A stretch of 64,000 bases of DNA. It comes from Winogradskyella marina. GTDB taxonomy: Bacteria > Bacteroidota > Bacteroidia > Flavobacteriales > Flavobacteriaceae. Where the stretch lies: assembly GCF_015645385.1 (NCBI RefSeq), contig NZ_JADOET010000006.1:167336-231335 (forward strand), written 5' to 3'. The notes beneath the pieces are model-generated. The model was not told the origin of the DNA. It made no database searches and was given only the letters and a program-made list of their open reading frames with translations. This document shows positions 27,334 to 37,230 of the stretch, piece after piece. Every line of letters begins with the position of its first letter. The stretch's first letter is position 1. Made by a program: the position numbers and the translations under genes.

Positions 27334-28515
27334 ATGAATACCAAATGTTTTACAATTATCTTATTTATAGCTGCTGCTTTTTTCACAAGCTGTAGCAACG
27401 ATGACGATGTTACAACTCCTGTAATTCCGCCATCTTCTGGTGGTATAATAGACCCAGAAGTAGGAGGATTTAACCAGGCTAATCGGGTCTATGTAGATTT
27501 AAGTTCAGGTGAACAAGTTGCTTCGCGACGCGACTCATGGGAAATTGCAGTATATAACGGTTCTCAAAATAGAGTGTTCCTCAATAATGCTTTATTAGTT
27601 TCTGCTGTAGAATTAGAAGGTATCACTGATATTACAACGGTTACTGAAACAACTGCACTGACATCACCATTAACGTTAAACGCGTTAGACCAGAACTTTA
27701 CACCTACTACTGTGACAGTTAATACTGTTGCAGAGCTAATGCAAGGGTTACCTGTTGGTTATTTCCAATACGGAGATTTAGATGCTGGCATTTCTTTTAC
27801 GGACAGTAAAGTAGGAGAATTAGCTGGTACTGCTTTTGATGAAATATCTACTACAGATAGCGAAAACAATGTTTACATCGTAAATTTAGGAAACGAAATC
27901 CCGACAACTAATACTGGTACACTAAATACTACGGGAGAACCAAGAGGTTTCATGAAAGTGAGAGTTTTAGCAGATGGTAACGGTTACACGATTCAATATG
28001 CACCATTGACTAACACTACTGATTTTTCTGAAATTAGCGTCAGTAAAGATAACAGTTATAACCTCACTTCTATTAGCTTAACAGATGGACAAGTGGTTAG
28101 CGTAGAACCAGAAACTGCAAATTGGGATATTGATTTTGGCGGTGTATTTTCTTATTACGGTTTACAAGGTAATTTAGCTGCTGGATTAACGTATTCAGAT
28201 TACACATTACATAATACGCTTGGTGGTGTTGGTTTATATCAAATTACTGTTGAAGATGAAACGACTCCAAGTTATACGGATTTCGCAATTGCTAATATTG
28301 ATGAAGCTAGTTTTGTATACAATGATCGTTCTATTATTGGAAGTAGTTGGAGAAGTGTAGACTATATGACAGGTGAAACGTCAGTAACAGAAGGTCGTTA
28401 TTACGTTATAAAAGATAGCGATAACAATTACTATAAATTAAGATTTACTGCTGTTGAAAATGAAACAGGAGAACGAGGTTACCCACAATTTCAGTATGAA
28501 TTATTAGAAGATTAA
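27334..28515 (+). CDS. hmuY: HmuY-family heme-binding lipoprotein
   Basis: A lipoprotein (lipobox FFTSCSNDDD) whose body shows the HmuY family opening NRVYVDLSSGEQVASRRDSWEIAVYNG (quoted here in part), in which bound substrate is handled by two beta layers. HmuY proteins capture heme at the cell surface and hand it to the partner TonB receptor. The gene starts 5 bases after the receptor stop, an operon typical for this pair. At 393 residues it is longer than the Porphyromonas HmuY because of a Thr-rich insert in the middle. Confidence 0.85.
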   Translation: MNTKCFTIILFIAAAFFTSCSNDDDVTTPVIPPSSGGIIDPEVGGFNQANRVYVDLSSGEQVASRRDSWEIAVYNGSQNRVFLNNALLVSAVELEGITDITTVTETTALTSPLTLNALDQNFTPTTVTVNTVAELMQGLPVGYFQYGDLDAGISFTDSKVGELAGTAFDEISTTDSENNVYIVNLGNEIPTTNTGTLNTTGEPRGFMKVRVLADGNGYTIQYAPLTNTTDFSEISVSKDNSYNLTSISLTDGQVVSVEPETANWDIDFGGVFSYYGLQGNLAAGLTYSDYTLHNTLGGVGLYQITVEDETTPSYTDFAIANIDEASFVYNDRSIIGSSWRSVDYMTGETSVTEGRYYVIKDSDNNYYKLRFTAVENETGERGYPQFQYELLED

Positions 28516-28519
28516 TAAT

Positions 28520-29383
28520 CTAATGATAAGCTGAAAATATCTTAGTAGCTTCATTATAAGAACTCTCAAAGCTCATGGCATTTAAGTCATGGGCTTTTTT
28601 TTGTGTGAAGTAAGACAACATTTTTTCCGTTGGCATATTACCTGTTAAGTCGTCTTTTGCCATTGGGCAACCACCAAAACCTTGAATAGCACCATCAAAA
28701 CGACGGCAACCTGCTTTGTATGCTGCATCAATTTTTTCGAACCAAGTGGTTGGTGTGGTATGAAGGTGTGCTCCAAATTCTATATTTGAATAGGCTGGAA
28801 TTAAATTTGAAAATAAATAGTCAATATTCTCGGCATCAGAACTTCCAATGGTATCACTTAAGGATAAAATTCCAACTCCCATGTTAGATAAACGTTCGGT
28901 CCACTCGCCTACGATATCGACATTCCAAGGATCACCATACGGATTTCCAAAACCCATAGAAATATAAACAACGACTTTCTTATGGCTTTTGTCAGCTATT
29001 TCTAAAATTTCGGATAAGGTAACAACGGATTGTGCAATAGTTTTGTGCGTGTTTCGCATTTGGAAGTTTTCGGAAATTGAAAACGGAAAACCTAAATAAT
29101 CAATTTCAGGATGTTGTGATGCATCGTTTGCGCCTCTTGTGTTGGCAATAATGGCTAATAGTTGACTTTCGGTTTTACTTAAGTCGAGTTGCGCTAAAAC
29201 TTCCGCTGTATCTACCATTTGCGGAATTGCTTTTGGCGACACAAAACTACCAAAGTCAATGGTATCAAAACCAACACGAAGCAACGATTGTATGTACTGT
29301 ACTTTCTTAGCAGTAGGTATAAAATCCTTGATGCCTTGCATAGCATCTCTCGGACATTCTATTATTTTAACACCTTTGTTCAT
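28520..29383 (-). CDS. Hydroxymethylglutaryl-CoA lyase family protein
   Basis: A TIM-barrel aldolase of the HMGL-like family. It opens with VKIIECPRDAMQGIKDFIPT, where the usual GPRDGLQ is CPRDAMQ, keeps metal ligands in FGAHLHTTP and has the catalytic Cys loop GFGGCPMAKDDLTGN. The reaction is probably cleavage of HMG-CoA to acetoacetate and acetyl-CoA in leucine breakdown. The altered first motif leaves some doubt about the exact substrate. It converges with hmuY with only 4 bases between the stops. Confidence 0.85.
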   Translation of the reverse strand: MNKGVKIIECPRDAMQGIKDFIPTAKKVQYIQSLLRVGFDTIDFGSFVSPKAIPQMVDTAEVLAQLDLSKTESQLLAIIANTRGANDASQHPEIDYLGFPFSISENFQMRNTHKTIAQSVVTLSEILEIADKSHKKVVVYISMGFGNPYGDPWNVDIVGEWTERLSNMGVGILSLSDTIGSSDAENIDYLFSNLIPAYSNIEFGAHLHTTPTTWFEKIDAAYKAGCRRFDGAIQGFGGCPMAKDDLTGNMPTEKMLSYFTQKKAHDLNAMSFESSYNEATKIFSAYH

Positions 29384-29647
29384 TGGTTCAAATATACATT
29401 AATTGAAGTTGAAATTGAAACTGAACTCGAAGTTGATTTTTTGAATTGATGTTGGAAACAATTGCGATAAAAAGATTGGTGATAATGATGCTTATTTTAA
29501 CACAGATTACACGCCTGCCTGTCGGCAGACCGAGTTTTTTTCAGATTATTCGTGTAATAAAAATCAAAAAAATGGAATGAATGTACGTTATGCTTTTATT
29601 ATTATATCTAAAATATAACCTCAAGCATGAACTGATTAGTTACAAGA
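29384..29647. repeat. Intergenic region with a GC-rich REP-like palindrome
   Basis: A stem CTGCC / GGCAG with loop TGTC at 29515-29528 lies in otherwise AT-rich sequence, flanked by CACAGATTACAC and a T7 run. Similar short palindromes are dispersed in flavobacterial genomes. No ORF seen. Confidence 0.4.
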
Positions 29648-30412
29648 TTAAAAACAACCAGTTGAATTGAAAAGAGCGGCTACCAAAACACCAAACCAAA
29701 GAGCATAACCTGTTATTCCTCCTACCAATCCTGAAAGGATAAATGTAAAACGATATTTAATCGGTAGGATTTTAAAAATGACATAGCAGGACATTAACAA
29801 TCCTAAAATCAATGTTAAAATTGGAATTACCCATTCATTAAATCCCAAATACGTTGAAATCCTGAATTCATCTGCGTGAAAATGTGATTTAGAATTAAAT
29901 ATTGAACTATAAGAAGCTGTAACGAAATTAAACACTTCACGTAAAGCAAATAATGCCATAAAAACGGCTATCCAATCTACACTCTTAAATCCATAACTCC
30001 ATTTCTTTCTTCTCATAAACAAGATAAACAATCCCAAACAACTTGTAAGCAACGTTTGAGCTGGACCACCCATAATAATCCAAAACGTATGATTTAAACT
30101 AATTGATGGGTACTTTTTATCCAAGGATTCACTTAATTCTTCAACTGTTAATTTTATTTCATTTGGCCAAGCCTCATAATTATTATAGTTATATTTTTCA
30201 ACTAGGCTATTTATTTTTTTTAAATCGCTGTCTTCAAGGTAACCTCTCGGATAATAATTCATACTTCCATAATCCAACGTTGTGTCGTAACCAAAATATT
30301 TTGCAACTACAATATGTCCAAACTCGTGGGAAATTGTACCAATAACGGTAACTAGAATAAATGAGAAAATAATAACTATTGAAAATTTTGGAAGATAGAT
30401 AAATCTAATCAT
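29648..30412 (-). CDS. M50-like membrane metalloprotease
   Basis: A 254-residue integral membrane protein with the zinc motif HEFGH (residues 29-33, TISHEFGHIVVAKYFGYD) in the first helix region and further helices around 110, 145, 200 and 230. The pattern fits the M50/site-2 protease superfamily. A DG metal ligand motif of typical S2P is not clear, so it may be a divergent or inactive member. It is 4 bases downstream of the LysE gene and likely co-transcribed with it. Confidence 0.75.
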   Translation of the reverse strand: MIRFIYLPKFSIVIIFSFILVTVIGTISHEFGHIVVAKYFGYDTTLDYGSMNYYPRGYLEDSDLKKINSLVEKYNYNNYEAWPNEIKLTVEELSESLDKKYPSISLNHTFWIIMGGPAQTLLTSCLGLFILFMRRKKWSYGFKSVDWIAVFMALFALREVFNFVTASYSSIFNSKSHFHADEFRISTYLGFNEWVIPILTLILGLLMSCYVIFKILPIKYRFTFILSGLVGGITGYALWFGVLVAALFNSTGCF

Positions 30413-30416
30413 GTCT

Positions 30417-31034
30417 CTAAATTAAAATAAAAATCGCAATAGCAATAAATACCACAATTTGAAGCCATTTTAAAACCAAACCTGAGTTTTTATGGTTTAA
30501 GGTATAGGTTTTAATTTGTCCTGCTAACAACGCAATGGTAGAAAAAATAATAAACGACACCAACATAAAAATACTACCTAAAACATAAAACTGAATCACA
30601 GTACTCATAGAATCACTAAACAAAAACCCTGGAAAAAAAGCTAGAAAGAAAATAGTGACTTTTGGGTTAAGCACATTCATAAAAAACCCTTGTACAAAGA
30701 GTTGTTTTAGATTTTTCTGCGGTACATTTTCTGAGTTTAAAGTAATTGTGGCATCAGATTTAAAAACGTTATAAGCAAGAAACAACAGGTAACAAGCTCC
30801 TAAAAGTTTAATACCAAAGAATAAATTTTCATTCGCTTTAATTACAGCAGAAACACCAAAAGCTAACAAGGTCGTATGCACAATACAGCCTGTTATTAAG
30901 CCACATACCGTTGCCATTCCGTAAGACTTACCATTTGCTATACTCTGAACCAAAACATAGATATTATCTGGTCCTGGCGAAATTGCCAAAGCAGATGTTG
31001 CTAGTGCGAATGATATTAGGATGTCGTAATTCAA
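30417..31034 (-). CDS. LysE-family amino acid exporter
   Basis: A 205-residue inner-membrane transporter with six helices. The family signature ALAISPGPDNIYVLVQSIANGKSYG is at the N-terminus (quoted in part) and FVQGFFMNVLNPKVTIFFLAFFPGF follows the second loop. It probably exports homoserine, threonine or a similar amino acid. The following M50 gene is 4 bases away. A second LysE member is encoded in the accessory region at 50255-50881. Confidence 0.9.
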   Translation of the reverse strand: MNYDILISFALATSALAISPGPDNIYVLVQSIANGKSYGMATVCGLITGCIVHTTLLAFGVSAVIKANENLFFGIKLLGACYLLFLAYNVFKSDATITLNSENVPQKNLKQLFVQGFFMNVLNPKVTIFFLAFFPGFLFSDSMSTVIQFYVLGSIFMLVSFIIFSTIALLAGQIKTYTLNHKNSGLVLKWLQIVVFIAIAIFILI

Positions 31035-31063
31035 ACGATATAAAAATCTTGTTTCTAATTATT

Positions 31064-31241
31064 AAAACTCCAGAGGAGTTTTACATTAATAATAACAAAT
31101 AATGTATGGCGTTAGTGAACTCCAGAGGAGTGACATATCTGCTCAAATTTACAAAAGCATAATTGGATTGATGTGTCGCACTGCCAGTGCTCTATTGAAA
31201 TCATTCTGTTATACAATTATGAATATTTAGCCACGCTGTGG
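31064..31241. repeat. Cluster of four short palindromes (REP-type)
   Basis: Stems with 3-base loops: AAAACTCC-AGA-GGAGTTTT (31064-31082), ACTCC-AGA-GGAGT (31119-31131), GCACT-GCC-AGTGC (31178-31190) and CCAC-GCT-GTGG (31231-31241). They fill the 304-bp gap between LysE and pyrD, which holds no other feature. The pattern is that of REP elements mobilised by RAYT transposases. No such transposase lies in the window. Confidence 0.6.
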
Positions 31242-31338
31242 TTATATGAAAATGTACTTTTTTCAATGTCAGTTTGAGCTTATCACATTCAAAATGAATT
31301 TTAAAGGACGTAAATACTTTTAATACACCGTACAAATA

Positions 31339-32367
31339 CTATTTCAACAAAGCCTTATTAATTCGTTTTATCAAACTTGGTCCTTCATAAATAAAACCTG
31401 TATAGATTTGAACCAAGTCAGCTCCTGCGTCTATTTTTTCTAAAGCATCTTCTGCAGAATGCACACCTCCTACTCCAATAATTGGAAAAGCTTTATTACT
31501 TTTCTCTGCTAAATATTGAATGACTTTCGTTGATTTTTCTTTTATTGGTTGTCCACTTAAACCTCCATTTCCAATTTCAGTTAATCTAGCATCACTAGTT
31601 TTTAAACCGGTTCTGTCAACAGACGTGTTGCTGGCAATCACTCCATCGAGTTTTGTTTCAGCAATGAGTTCTATGATTTCATCTAATTGTATATCGTTTA
31701 GGTCTGGTGCTATTTTTAATAAAATTGGTTTTTGTTTTTCAAACGTTGCGTTTGCTTTTTGAACACTAGAAATCAGCTCCAACAAATAATCCTTATCGTT
31801 TAGTTTGGCATGGCTTCCTACATTTGGACAACTCACATTAAGCACAAAATAATCGACATAAGGATGTAATGCATTAAAACATTCCAAATAATCTTTAGTA
31901 TAATCTTCAGGAAGTGTTTGGGTGTTTTTACCAATATTTCCTCCGATAATAAGCTGTCCTTTATTTTTCTTTAGTTGCAAAATGGCAGCGTCTAACCCTT
32001 CGTTATTAAAACCCATACGGTTAATAATTCCGCTATCGTCTTTTAATCTGAATAAGCGTTTTTTAGGATTGCCTTCTTGTGCTTTTGGTGTTACAGTTCC
32101 TATTTCAATAAAACCAAACCCGAAGTTTGCCAATTCATTATACAACACGGCATTTTTATCGAAACCTGCTGCTAAACCTACTGGATTCTTAAATGTAAGA
32201 CCAAATAAATTTCGCTCTAAGCGTTTATCTTCAACGACATACAAAGATTTAAAAAGCGTTTTAATTCCAGGTATTTTAGATATATTTCGGATTAATGAAA
32301 AGGTAAAATAATGAACTTTCTCTGGATCGAAATTAAATAAAATGGGTCTGATTAATACTTTGTACAT
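31339..32367 (-). CDS. pyrD: Dihydroorotate dehydrogenase (quinone), class 2
   Basis: Oxidises dihydroorotate to orotate in pyrimidine synthesis, passing electrons to the quinone pool at the inner membrane. The N-terminal membrane-binding helices ([25 protein letters not shown], in part) are typical of class 2. [12 protein letters not shown] binds FMN, NVSCPN carries the catalytic Ser region, and [17 protein letters not shown] the phosphate site. The open frame reaches 32388, but a minus-strand -7 element at 32386-32393 puts the transcript start after that codon, so ATG 32367 is chosen. Confidence 0.95.
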   Translation of the reverse strand: MYKVLIRPILFNFDPEKVHYFTFSLIRNISKIPGIKTLFKSLYVVEDKRLERNLFGLTFKNPVGLAAGFDKNAVLYNELANFGFGFIEIGTVTPKAQEGNPKKRLFRLKDDSGIINRMGFNNEGLDAAILQLKKNKGQLIIGGNIGKNTQTLPEDYTKDYLECFNALHPYVDYFVLNVSCPNVGSHAKLNDKDYLLELISSVQKANATFEKQKPILLKIAPDLNDIQLDEIIELIAETKLDGVIASNTSVDRTGLKTSDARLTEIGNGGLSGQPIKEKSTKVIQYLAEKSNKAFPIIGVGGVHSAEDALEKIDAGADLVQIYTGFIYEGPSLIKRINKALLK

Positions 32368-32385
32368 GAAAACAATTTTACGATG

Positions 32386-32393
32386 CAAAAATA
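32386..32393 (-). promoter_or_regulatory. -7 element of pyrD
   Basis: Minus-strand TATTTTTG, an exact TAnnTTTG. It overlaps the upstream in-frame ATG at 32388 and supports the later start codon at 32367. Confidence 0.55.
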
Positions 32394-32469
32394 AGCATCT
32401 ATTCCCTAAATTTTAGATTAATTTTATCATAAACTGTCGAATATCATATTTAAAGCCTTCTAATTTCAT

Positions 32470-32477
32470 TAACTTTG
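32470..32477 (+). promoter_or_regulatory. -7 element of the UspA gene
   Basis: TAACTTTG matches TAnnTTTG 27 bases before the ATG at 32504. Confidence 0.5.
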
Positions 32478-32503
32478 AAATACACTATAAAACTTATTTT
32501 ATC

Positions 32504-33334
32504 ATGAAAAAAATTATTGTTCCCGTCGATTTTTCGAAACATTCAGAATATGCCTTAGAAGCTGCAGCTGCAATAGCAAAACAACAAAACGCAGAGTTAA
32601 TTGTAATGCATATGTTAGAAATGTCTGAGTCTATTTTTTCGTCATCTAGCTCTGAAAGAGGTGAGGAAAATGCTTTTATGCTAATGTCGGCTAATAAAGA
32701 ATTCGAAACATTTTTAGACCAACCCTATCTTGAAGGTGTTGAAGTTACTCCAATGGTTAAATACCATAAAGTCCTAAAAGAAGTTGCGGAAGTTGCAGAG
32801 AATATAGGTGCCGACTTAATTGTTATGGGTTCTAGAGGACACAGCGACCACGATGGTGTGTTTACTGGTTCTAACACAGAGAAAGTCGTTCGTTATAGCA
32901 ATACTCCTGTTTTAGTAATGAAATCTAAACCAGAATCTACTACATTTGAACACATTGTATTAGCAACTGATTTTTCGGACAAAAGTGTATCAGCCATTAA
33001 AAAAGCTATTGTCTTATTAGCAGAATTAGGTAAAAAAACAACGTTATTACATATTAACTGCCCTAATTTAAACTTTTTAAGTACAGATGAATTAGATGAA
33101 CGAATTTCAGAATTCTTAAGTCTTGCGAAACTAAAAGAGTCAGATGTTAATATTGATCGCATTTCAGATCATACTGTAGAAGATGGTCTTTTAAATTATG
33201 CCGTTAGAGAAAAAGTAGATGCTTTATCTATGGTGACGCATGGTAGAAAAGGATTAAACCATTACTTTTCTGGCAGTATTTCTGAAGATGTGGTTAATCA
33301 TTCATTTCTTCCAGTAATAACATTTAAACTCTAA
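32504..33334 (+). CDS. Universal stress protein with two Usp domains
   Basis: A cytosolic tandem UspA protein of 276 residues. Domain 1 (1-145) opens KKIIVPVDFSKHSEYAL and carries the ATP-binding loop MGSRGHSDHDGVFTGSNTEKV. Domain 2 (about 150-276) opens HIVLATDFSDKS and has THGRKGLNHYFSGSISEDV. These proteins help survival under nutrient or redox stress. It lies 21 bases upstream of pepT, so the two may be one transcript. Confidence 0.92.
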   Translation: MKKIIVPVDFSKHSEYALEAAAAIAKQQNAELIVMHMLEMSESIFSSSSSERGEENAFMLMSANKEFETFLDQPYLEGVEVTPMVKYHKVLKEVAEVAENIGADLIVMGSRGHSDHDGVFTGSNTEKVVRYSNTPVLVMKSKPESTTFEHIVLATDFSDKSVSAIKKAIVLLAELGKKTTLLHINCPNLNFLSTDELDERISEFLSLAKLKESDVNIDRISDHTVEDGLLNYAVREKVDALSMVTHGRKGLNHYFSGSISEDVVNHSFLPVITFKL

Positions 33335-33355
33335 CATTTAAAAACCTTCAATTTT

Positions 33356-34585
33356 ATGCAACAAATTATAAATCGTTTTATTAGTTATATCACAATTGAT
33401 ACGGAATCAGATCCTGAATCTAATACTACACCAAGCACCGAAAAACAATGGGATTTGGCTAATAAATTAGTTGAAGAACTAAAAGCAATTGGGTTAAGTG
33501 ATGTTACTATAGATGAGAACGCGTACATTATGGCAACCTTGCCAAGTAATGTAGAGCACAACGTACCAGTTATAGGATTTGTGTCGCATTTTGATACGTC
33601 TCCAGATTTTACAGGTGCGAATGTAAAACCTCAAATTATAAACGATTATGATGGAAAAGACATCGTCCTAAATGCTGAAGAGAATATCGTTTTGTCTCCA
33701 GATTATTTTGAAGACTTATTACTTTATAAAGGTCAGACGATTATAACTACTGATGGTACAACACTTTTGGGAGCCGATGATAAAGCAGGTATCACCGAAA
33801 TTGTAACCGCAATGGAATACCTTATTAATCACCCTGAAATTAAACATGGAAAAATAAGAATTGGGTTTACTCCAGATGAAGAAATCGGAAGAGGAGCACA
33901 TAAATTTGATGTTGAAAAATTTGGTGCAGATTGGGCTTACACCATGGATGGTAGCCAAGTTGGAGAATTAGAATATGAGAATTTTAATGCTGCAGGCGCA
34001 AAAATTAAAGTAAAAGGAAAAATTGTACATCCTGGATACGCAAAAGGAAAAATGATAAACTCTATGTATTATGCATCGGAATTTATAAATGCATTACCAC
34101 GATTAGAAACACCTGAATGTACCGAAGGATACGAAGGGTTTTTCCATTTGCATGATATAGAAGGTGATGTTGAAGAAACCACACTTCAATACATTATTAG
34201 AGATCACGACATGGATAAGTTTGAAGCTCGAAAAGCACTATTAGAAAAAATTGTTTTCGACTTAAACACCAAATACGAAAGTGAAATCTTCCAGATTGAA
34301 ATAAAAGATCAGTATTTCAACATGAAAGAAAAAGTTGAACCTGTAATGCATATTGTAGATATTGCAGAAGAAGCTATGAAAGCTGTTGGTGTGACTCCGT
34401 TAATTAAAGCGATACGTGGAGGGACTGATGGATCACAACTCTCTTATATGGGGTTACCTTGTCCGAATATATTTGCAGGTGGTCATAATTTCCATGGTCG
34501 TTATGAGTACGTACCAGTGGAAAGTATGCAAAAAGCAGTAGACGTCATTTGTAAAATTGCAGAGTTAACAGCTAAAGAGAAATAG
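33356..34585 (+). CDS. pepT: Peptidase T (tripeptide aminopeptidase)
   Basis: An M20B dizinc aminopeptidase that releases the N-terminal residue of tripeptides in the cytosol. Zinc ligands and catalytic residues are seen in [39 protein letters not shown] and [14 protein letters not shown]. The length of 409 equals the E. coli enzyme (408). A strong terminator follows. Confidence 0.95.
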   Translation: MQQIINRFISYITIDTESDPESNTTPSTEKQWDLANKLVEELKAIGLSDVTIDENAYIMATLPSNVEHNVPVIGFVSHFDTSPDFTGANVKPQIINDYDGKDIVLNAEENIVLSPDYFEDLLLYKGQTIITTDGTTLLGADDKAGITEIVTAMEYLINHPEIKHGKIRIGFTPDEEIGRGAHKFDVEKFGADWAYTMDGSQVGELEYENFNAAGAKIKVKGKIVHPGYAKGKMINSMYYASEFINALPRLETPECTEGYEGFFHLHDIEGDVEETTLQYIIRDHDMDKFEARKALLEKIVFDLNTKYESEIFQIEIKDQYFNMKEKVEPVMHIVDIAEEAMKAVGVTPLIKAIRGGTDGSQLSYMGLPCPNIFAGGHNFHGRYEYVPVESMQKAVDVICKIAELTAKEK

Positions 34586-34610
34586 CCATAATTACAATTA
34601 GTAGTATTAA

Positions 34611-34654
34611 TAAGCAGTAAATTAGATATTATAGTTTACTGCTTATTTTTTTTT
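34611..34654 (+). terminator. Terminator after pepT
   Basis: An 11-bp perfect stem TAAGCAGTAAA / TTTACTGCTTA (34611-34621 and 34635-34645) followed by T9. Confidence 0.9.
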
Positions 34655-34697
34655 GATTAAATTAAGGATTCAAATTTTACTAATTAAATTAAAAGCT

Positions 34698-35066
34698 ATG
34701 AGTACAACAACACCAGAACATGATGCACGTGTTGCGCAACTAACCTTTGCATCTGTCTATCCACACTATATTACAAAAGTTGAAAAGAAAGGTAGAACCA
34801 AAGCAGAATTACACCAAGTGATTGAATGGTTAACTGGTTTTGATGACGCAAAACTACAAGAACTTATCGATGAAAAAGCCTCTTTTAAAACCTTCTTTGA
34901 AAAAGCAAATTTGAATCCAAAAGCTCACTTAATTAAAGGGGTTATTTGTGGTTATAGAATTGAAGATATTGAAACTCAATTAACACGAGAAGCGAGGTAT
35001 TTAGACAAGTTAGTAGATGAACTAGCTAGAGGTCGTAAGATGGAAAAGATTTTGCGTGGTGATTAA
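34698..35066 (+). CDS. DUF2200 family protein
   Basis: A small cytosolic protein of 122 residues matching DUF2200: RVAQLTFASVYPHYITKVEKKGR, IEWLTGFD and GVICGYRIEDIE. The open frame extends to TTG 34653, but that codon sits in the pepT terminator T-run, and the ATG at 34698 (MSTTTPEHDAR) gives the family N-terminus. Function is unknown. It is monocistronic with its own bidirectional terminator. Confidence 0.88.
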   Translation: MSTTTPEHDARVAQLTFASVYPHYITKVEKKGRTKAELHQVIEWLTGFDDAKLQELIDEKASFKTFFEKANLNPKAHLIKGVICGYRIEDIETQLTREARYLDKLVDELARGRKMEKILRGD

Positions 35067-35091
35067 ATTGGAGATGAATTAAAATTAAACA

Positions 35092-35127
35092 AAAAAAGAC
35101 TGCTCAAATCAATGAACAGTCTTTTTT
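35092..35127. terminator. Bidirectional terminator between DUF2200 and yajC
   Basis: An 11-bp perfect stem AAAAAAGACTG / CAGTCTTTTTT with a 14-base loop; A and T runs serve both convergent genes. Confidence 0.88.
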
Positions 35128-35147
35128 AATTTATAATATGAACCTAC

Positions 35148-35438
35148 TTATTTTACAACAGCTGGTGCATTTAATTTATTACTCATTTCCATAGAAATTG
35201 CAGAACGATCAAATTTAATTTTGCCTGCTAATGTTTCAATAACACAACTGTTATCTTTATCATTTATTTCTACTACTTTTCCGTGCATACCACTTTTAGT
35301 GATGACACGAGTACCACGTGTTAACTCGCTGGCAAACTTTTTTTCCTGTTTAGAACGTTTCATTTGTGGTGCAATCATAAAGAAATACATCACAGCAAAA
35401 ATGGCTATAAACGGTAAAAACGATGTTAATGATTCCAT
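35148..35438 (-). CDS. yajC: Preprotein translocase subunit YajC
   Basis: A 96-residue SecDF-associated protein with one N-terminal membrane helix (FLPFIAIFAVMYFFMIAPQMKRSKQEKKF, in part) and the conserved cytoplasmic part LTRGTRVITKSGMHGKVVEI. It lies 21 bases downstream of the DUF1573 lipoprotein gene in the arrangement nusB, DUF1573, yajC that is usual in Bacteroidota. Confidence 0.94.
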   Translation of the reverse strand: MESLTSFLPFIAIFAVMYFFMIAPQMKRSKQEKKFASELTRGTRVITKSGMHGKVVEINDKDNSCVIETLAGKIKFDRSAISMEMSNKLNAPAVVK

Positions 35439-35459
35439 TTAGTAAGTATCAGTAATTAA

Positions 35460-36023
35460 TTAATCGTGGTTATGTCCTTCGTGACCTGGTTGCGTAGAAT
35501 ATTTTCTTGGCGCAGCAGCTCCATTGTCTGTAGCTAAAGGATTAATCTTTGCAGTTCCAGCTGCTTTTGCAGGTGCATTAGGATCTTTTTCAATAAAAGC
35601 CGTAATTTTTACTGGTATTTGTCCTTTTTCAGTATTTGTTACCATAGTTAAAGACTTAGTCGTTTTACCGTTACCTTTACCATTAAACTTTACTGTAAAC
35701 TGACCTGTTTCACCTGGTTGAACTTCTTTTGTATAGTTTGTTGGAACTGTACACCCACAAGTACTTTTAATATCGCTAACTACTAACATAGAATTTCCTG
35801 TGTTTGTATAGTTAAATACAGTTTCTACTGGTGTTCCATTTGCAATTGTACCAAAATCGTGATCTGTTTTATCTAAACTTAAAACTGCAAAATCACCAGC
35901 ATTAGCATCTCTATCTGCTGCTGCTGCTATATTTTCAGATTTAATTTTACTCGCAGCATTATCTTTACAAGACGTAAAAGCTACCATACATAATGCACTA
36001 AGTCCTAAAATTACTTTTTTCAT
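35460..36023 (-). CDS. DUF1573 lipoprotein
   Basis: A 187-residue lipoprotein (lipobox AFTSCKDN). The single DUF1573 immunoglobulin-like domain shows DHDFGTIANGTPVETVFNYTNTG and the signature KSTCGCTVPTNYTKEVQPGETG, with the paired cysteines. The C-terminal tail is His/Gly-rich (QPGHEGHNHD) and could bind metal. It is in an operon with yajC. Its biochemical role is unknown. Confidence 0.88.
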   Translation of the reverse strand: MKKVILGLSALCMVAFTSCKDNAASKIKSENIAAAADRDANAGDFAVLSLDKTDHDFGTIANGTPVETVFNYTNTGNSMLVVSDIKSTCGCTVPTNYTKEVQPGETGQFTVKFNGKGNGKTTKSLTMVTNTEKGQIPVKITAFIEKDPNAPAKAAGTAKINPLATDNGAAAPRKYSTQPGHEGHNHD

Positions 36024-36253
36024 TACTTTATTTTTTTTGTTAAAGTTCGTTTCGATTTGCGAAGTTAATAATTATTTCTTCGAATTAAAATTTTTACGTC
36101 TTTCTTAACAGAATTTTGTAAGAAACAACTTTCAAAAGAACGATAGCTGAATCAATTATCTAAAAAAACCGCAAAATTTCAACATATACCAAGCCAATTC
36201 ACCTATTTACAACAGGTATTAGAGCGTTCTTTATTCTATAAAAATGCAAACAA

Positions 36254-37198
36254 CTACATTAATCCTCTTCCGGATTTTAAGTGAATATTTTCAGACTGGT
36301 ATTCTTTTACGATTTTATCTAGTATCCCATTAATAAATAAGCTACTTTTTGGTGTAGAGTATTCTTTGGCAATTTCGAGATATTCGTTAATAGTCACTTT
36401 ATGAGGAATTGATGGAAATTTTTGAAATTCGCATAGTGCCATTTTCAATAATACACCGTCTAAACTGGCTAAGCGCTCAGAGTCCCAATTAGTCGTTTTT
36501 TTACTGATTTCTTCAGCAAACTTTGAGCTATTTAAAAAGGTCTTTTTAAACAGTTCTATAGCAAATTCTTTGTCGTCCTCATCCTTATACAAATCGGGTA
36601 ACAAGGTGCTTTCTGGAGACGTTAATTTTAACTTTCGTAGTATTTTTAACAAGGCCGTATTTACTACTGGCAAATCATCTACCCAAGTTAATTTTTTATC
36701 TTCAAAGAAATCGTAAAGCTTATCATTTGGTGCAATAATCTCAGTAAACACATCGATTATAAAGGTTTTATCCTTTTTAAAACTAGACTCAGCATCTTCT
36801 GTATATTTGGCATAAATATCACTTTTTAAAATGGCTTTAAAAATGATATCAACATATTCAAAATCTAAATCCCAATAATTCAACTTCTTATTTGCAATAG
36901 CATCTTGCAGCATTTTATTACTACTAATAAGATGTAAAAGCTGGTTTTCTTGAAATTTTAAATCCGGATTTTTATCCGCATCAGATCTTACAATTTTGTT
37001 TTGCAGTTTATCGTTGTAATCCTTACTCTTTTTGTGCAGTTCGGTGAGTAAAGCTAAAAGTGATAAATATAAATCATACATGCTATCTAAACTGTGTAAC
37101 AAAAACTTTTGTTCCTTTATTAGATCATCACTTTCGGTACCTTTAAAAGCATACATAGACTGCATGGCTTTAATTCTGATGTGTCTTCTGTTTAGCAT
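36254..37198 (-). CDS. nusB: Transcription antitermination factor NusB (long Bacteroidota form)
   Basis: A helical RNA-binding factor for rRNA antitermination. It opens with LNRRHIRIKAMQSMYAF, like the RRxAR start of NusB, and ends with the conserved core RLASLDGVLLKMALCEFQKFPSIPHKVTINEYLEIAKEYSTPKSSLFINGILDKI (in part). At 314 residues it is about twice the proteobacterial size because of a Lys/Asp-rich middle, which is normal for Bacteroidota. 230 bases separate it from DUF1573. Confidence 0.9.
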   Translation of the reverse strand: MLNRRHIRIKAMQSMYAFKGTESDDLIKEQKFLLHSLDSMYDLYLSLLALLTELHKKSKDYNDKLQNKIVRSDADKNPDLKFQENQLLHLISSNKMLQDAIANKKLNYWDLDFEYVDIIFKAILKSDIYAKYTEDAESSFKKDKTFIIDVFTEIIAPNDKLYDFFEDKKLTWVDDLPVVNTALLKILRKLKLTSPESTLLPDLYKDEDDKEFAIELFKKTFLNSSKFAEEISKKTTNWDSERLASLDGVLLKMALCEFQKFPSIPHKVTINEYLEIAKEYSTPKSSLFINGILDKIVKEYQSENIHLKSGRGLM

Positions 37199-37230
37199 GT
37201 TTAAGAACTTAACTTTTAGTATTTGATTAT

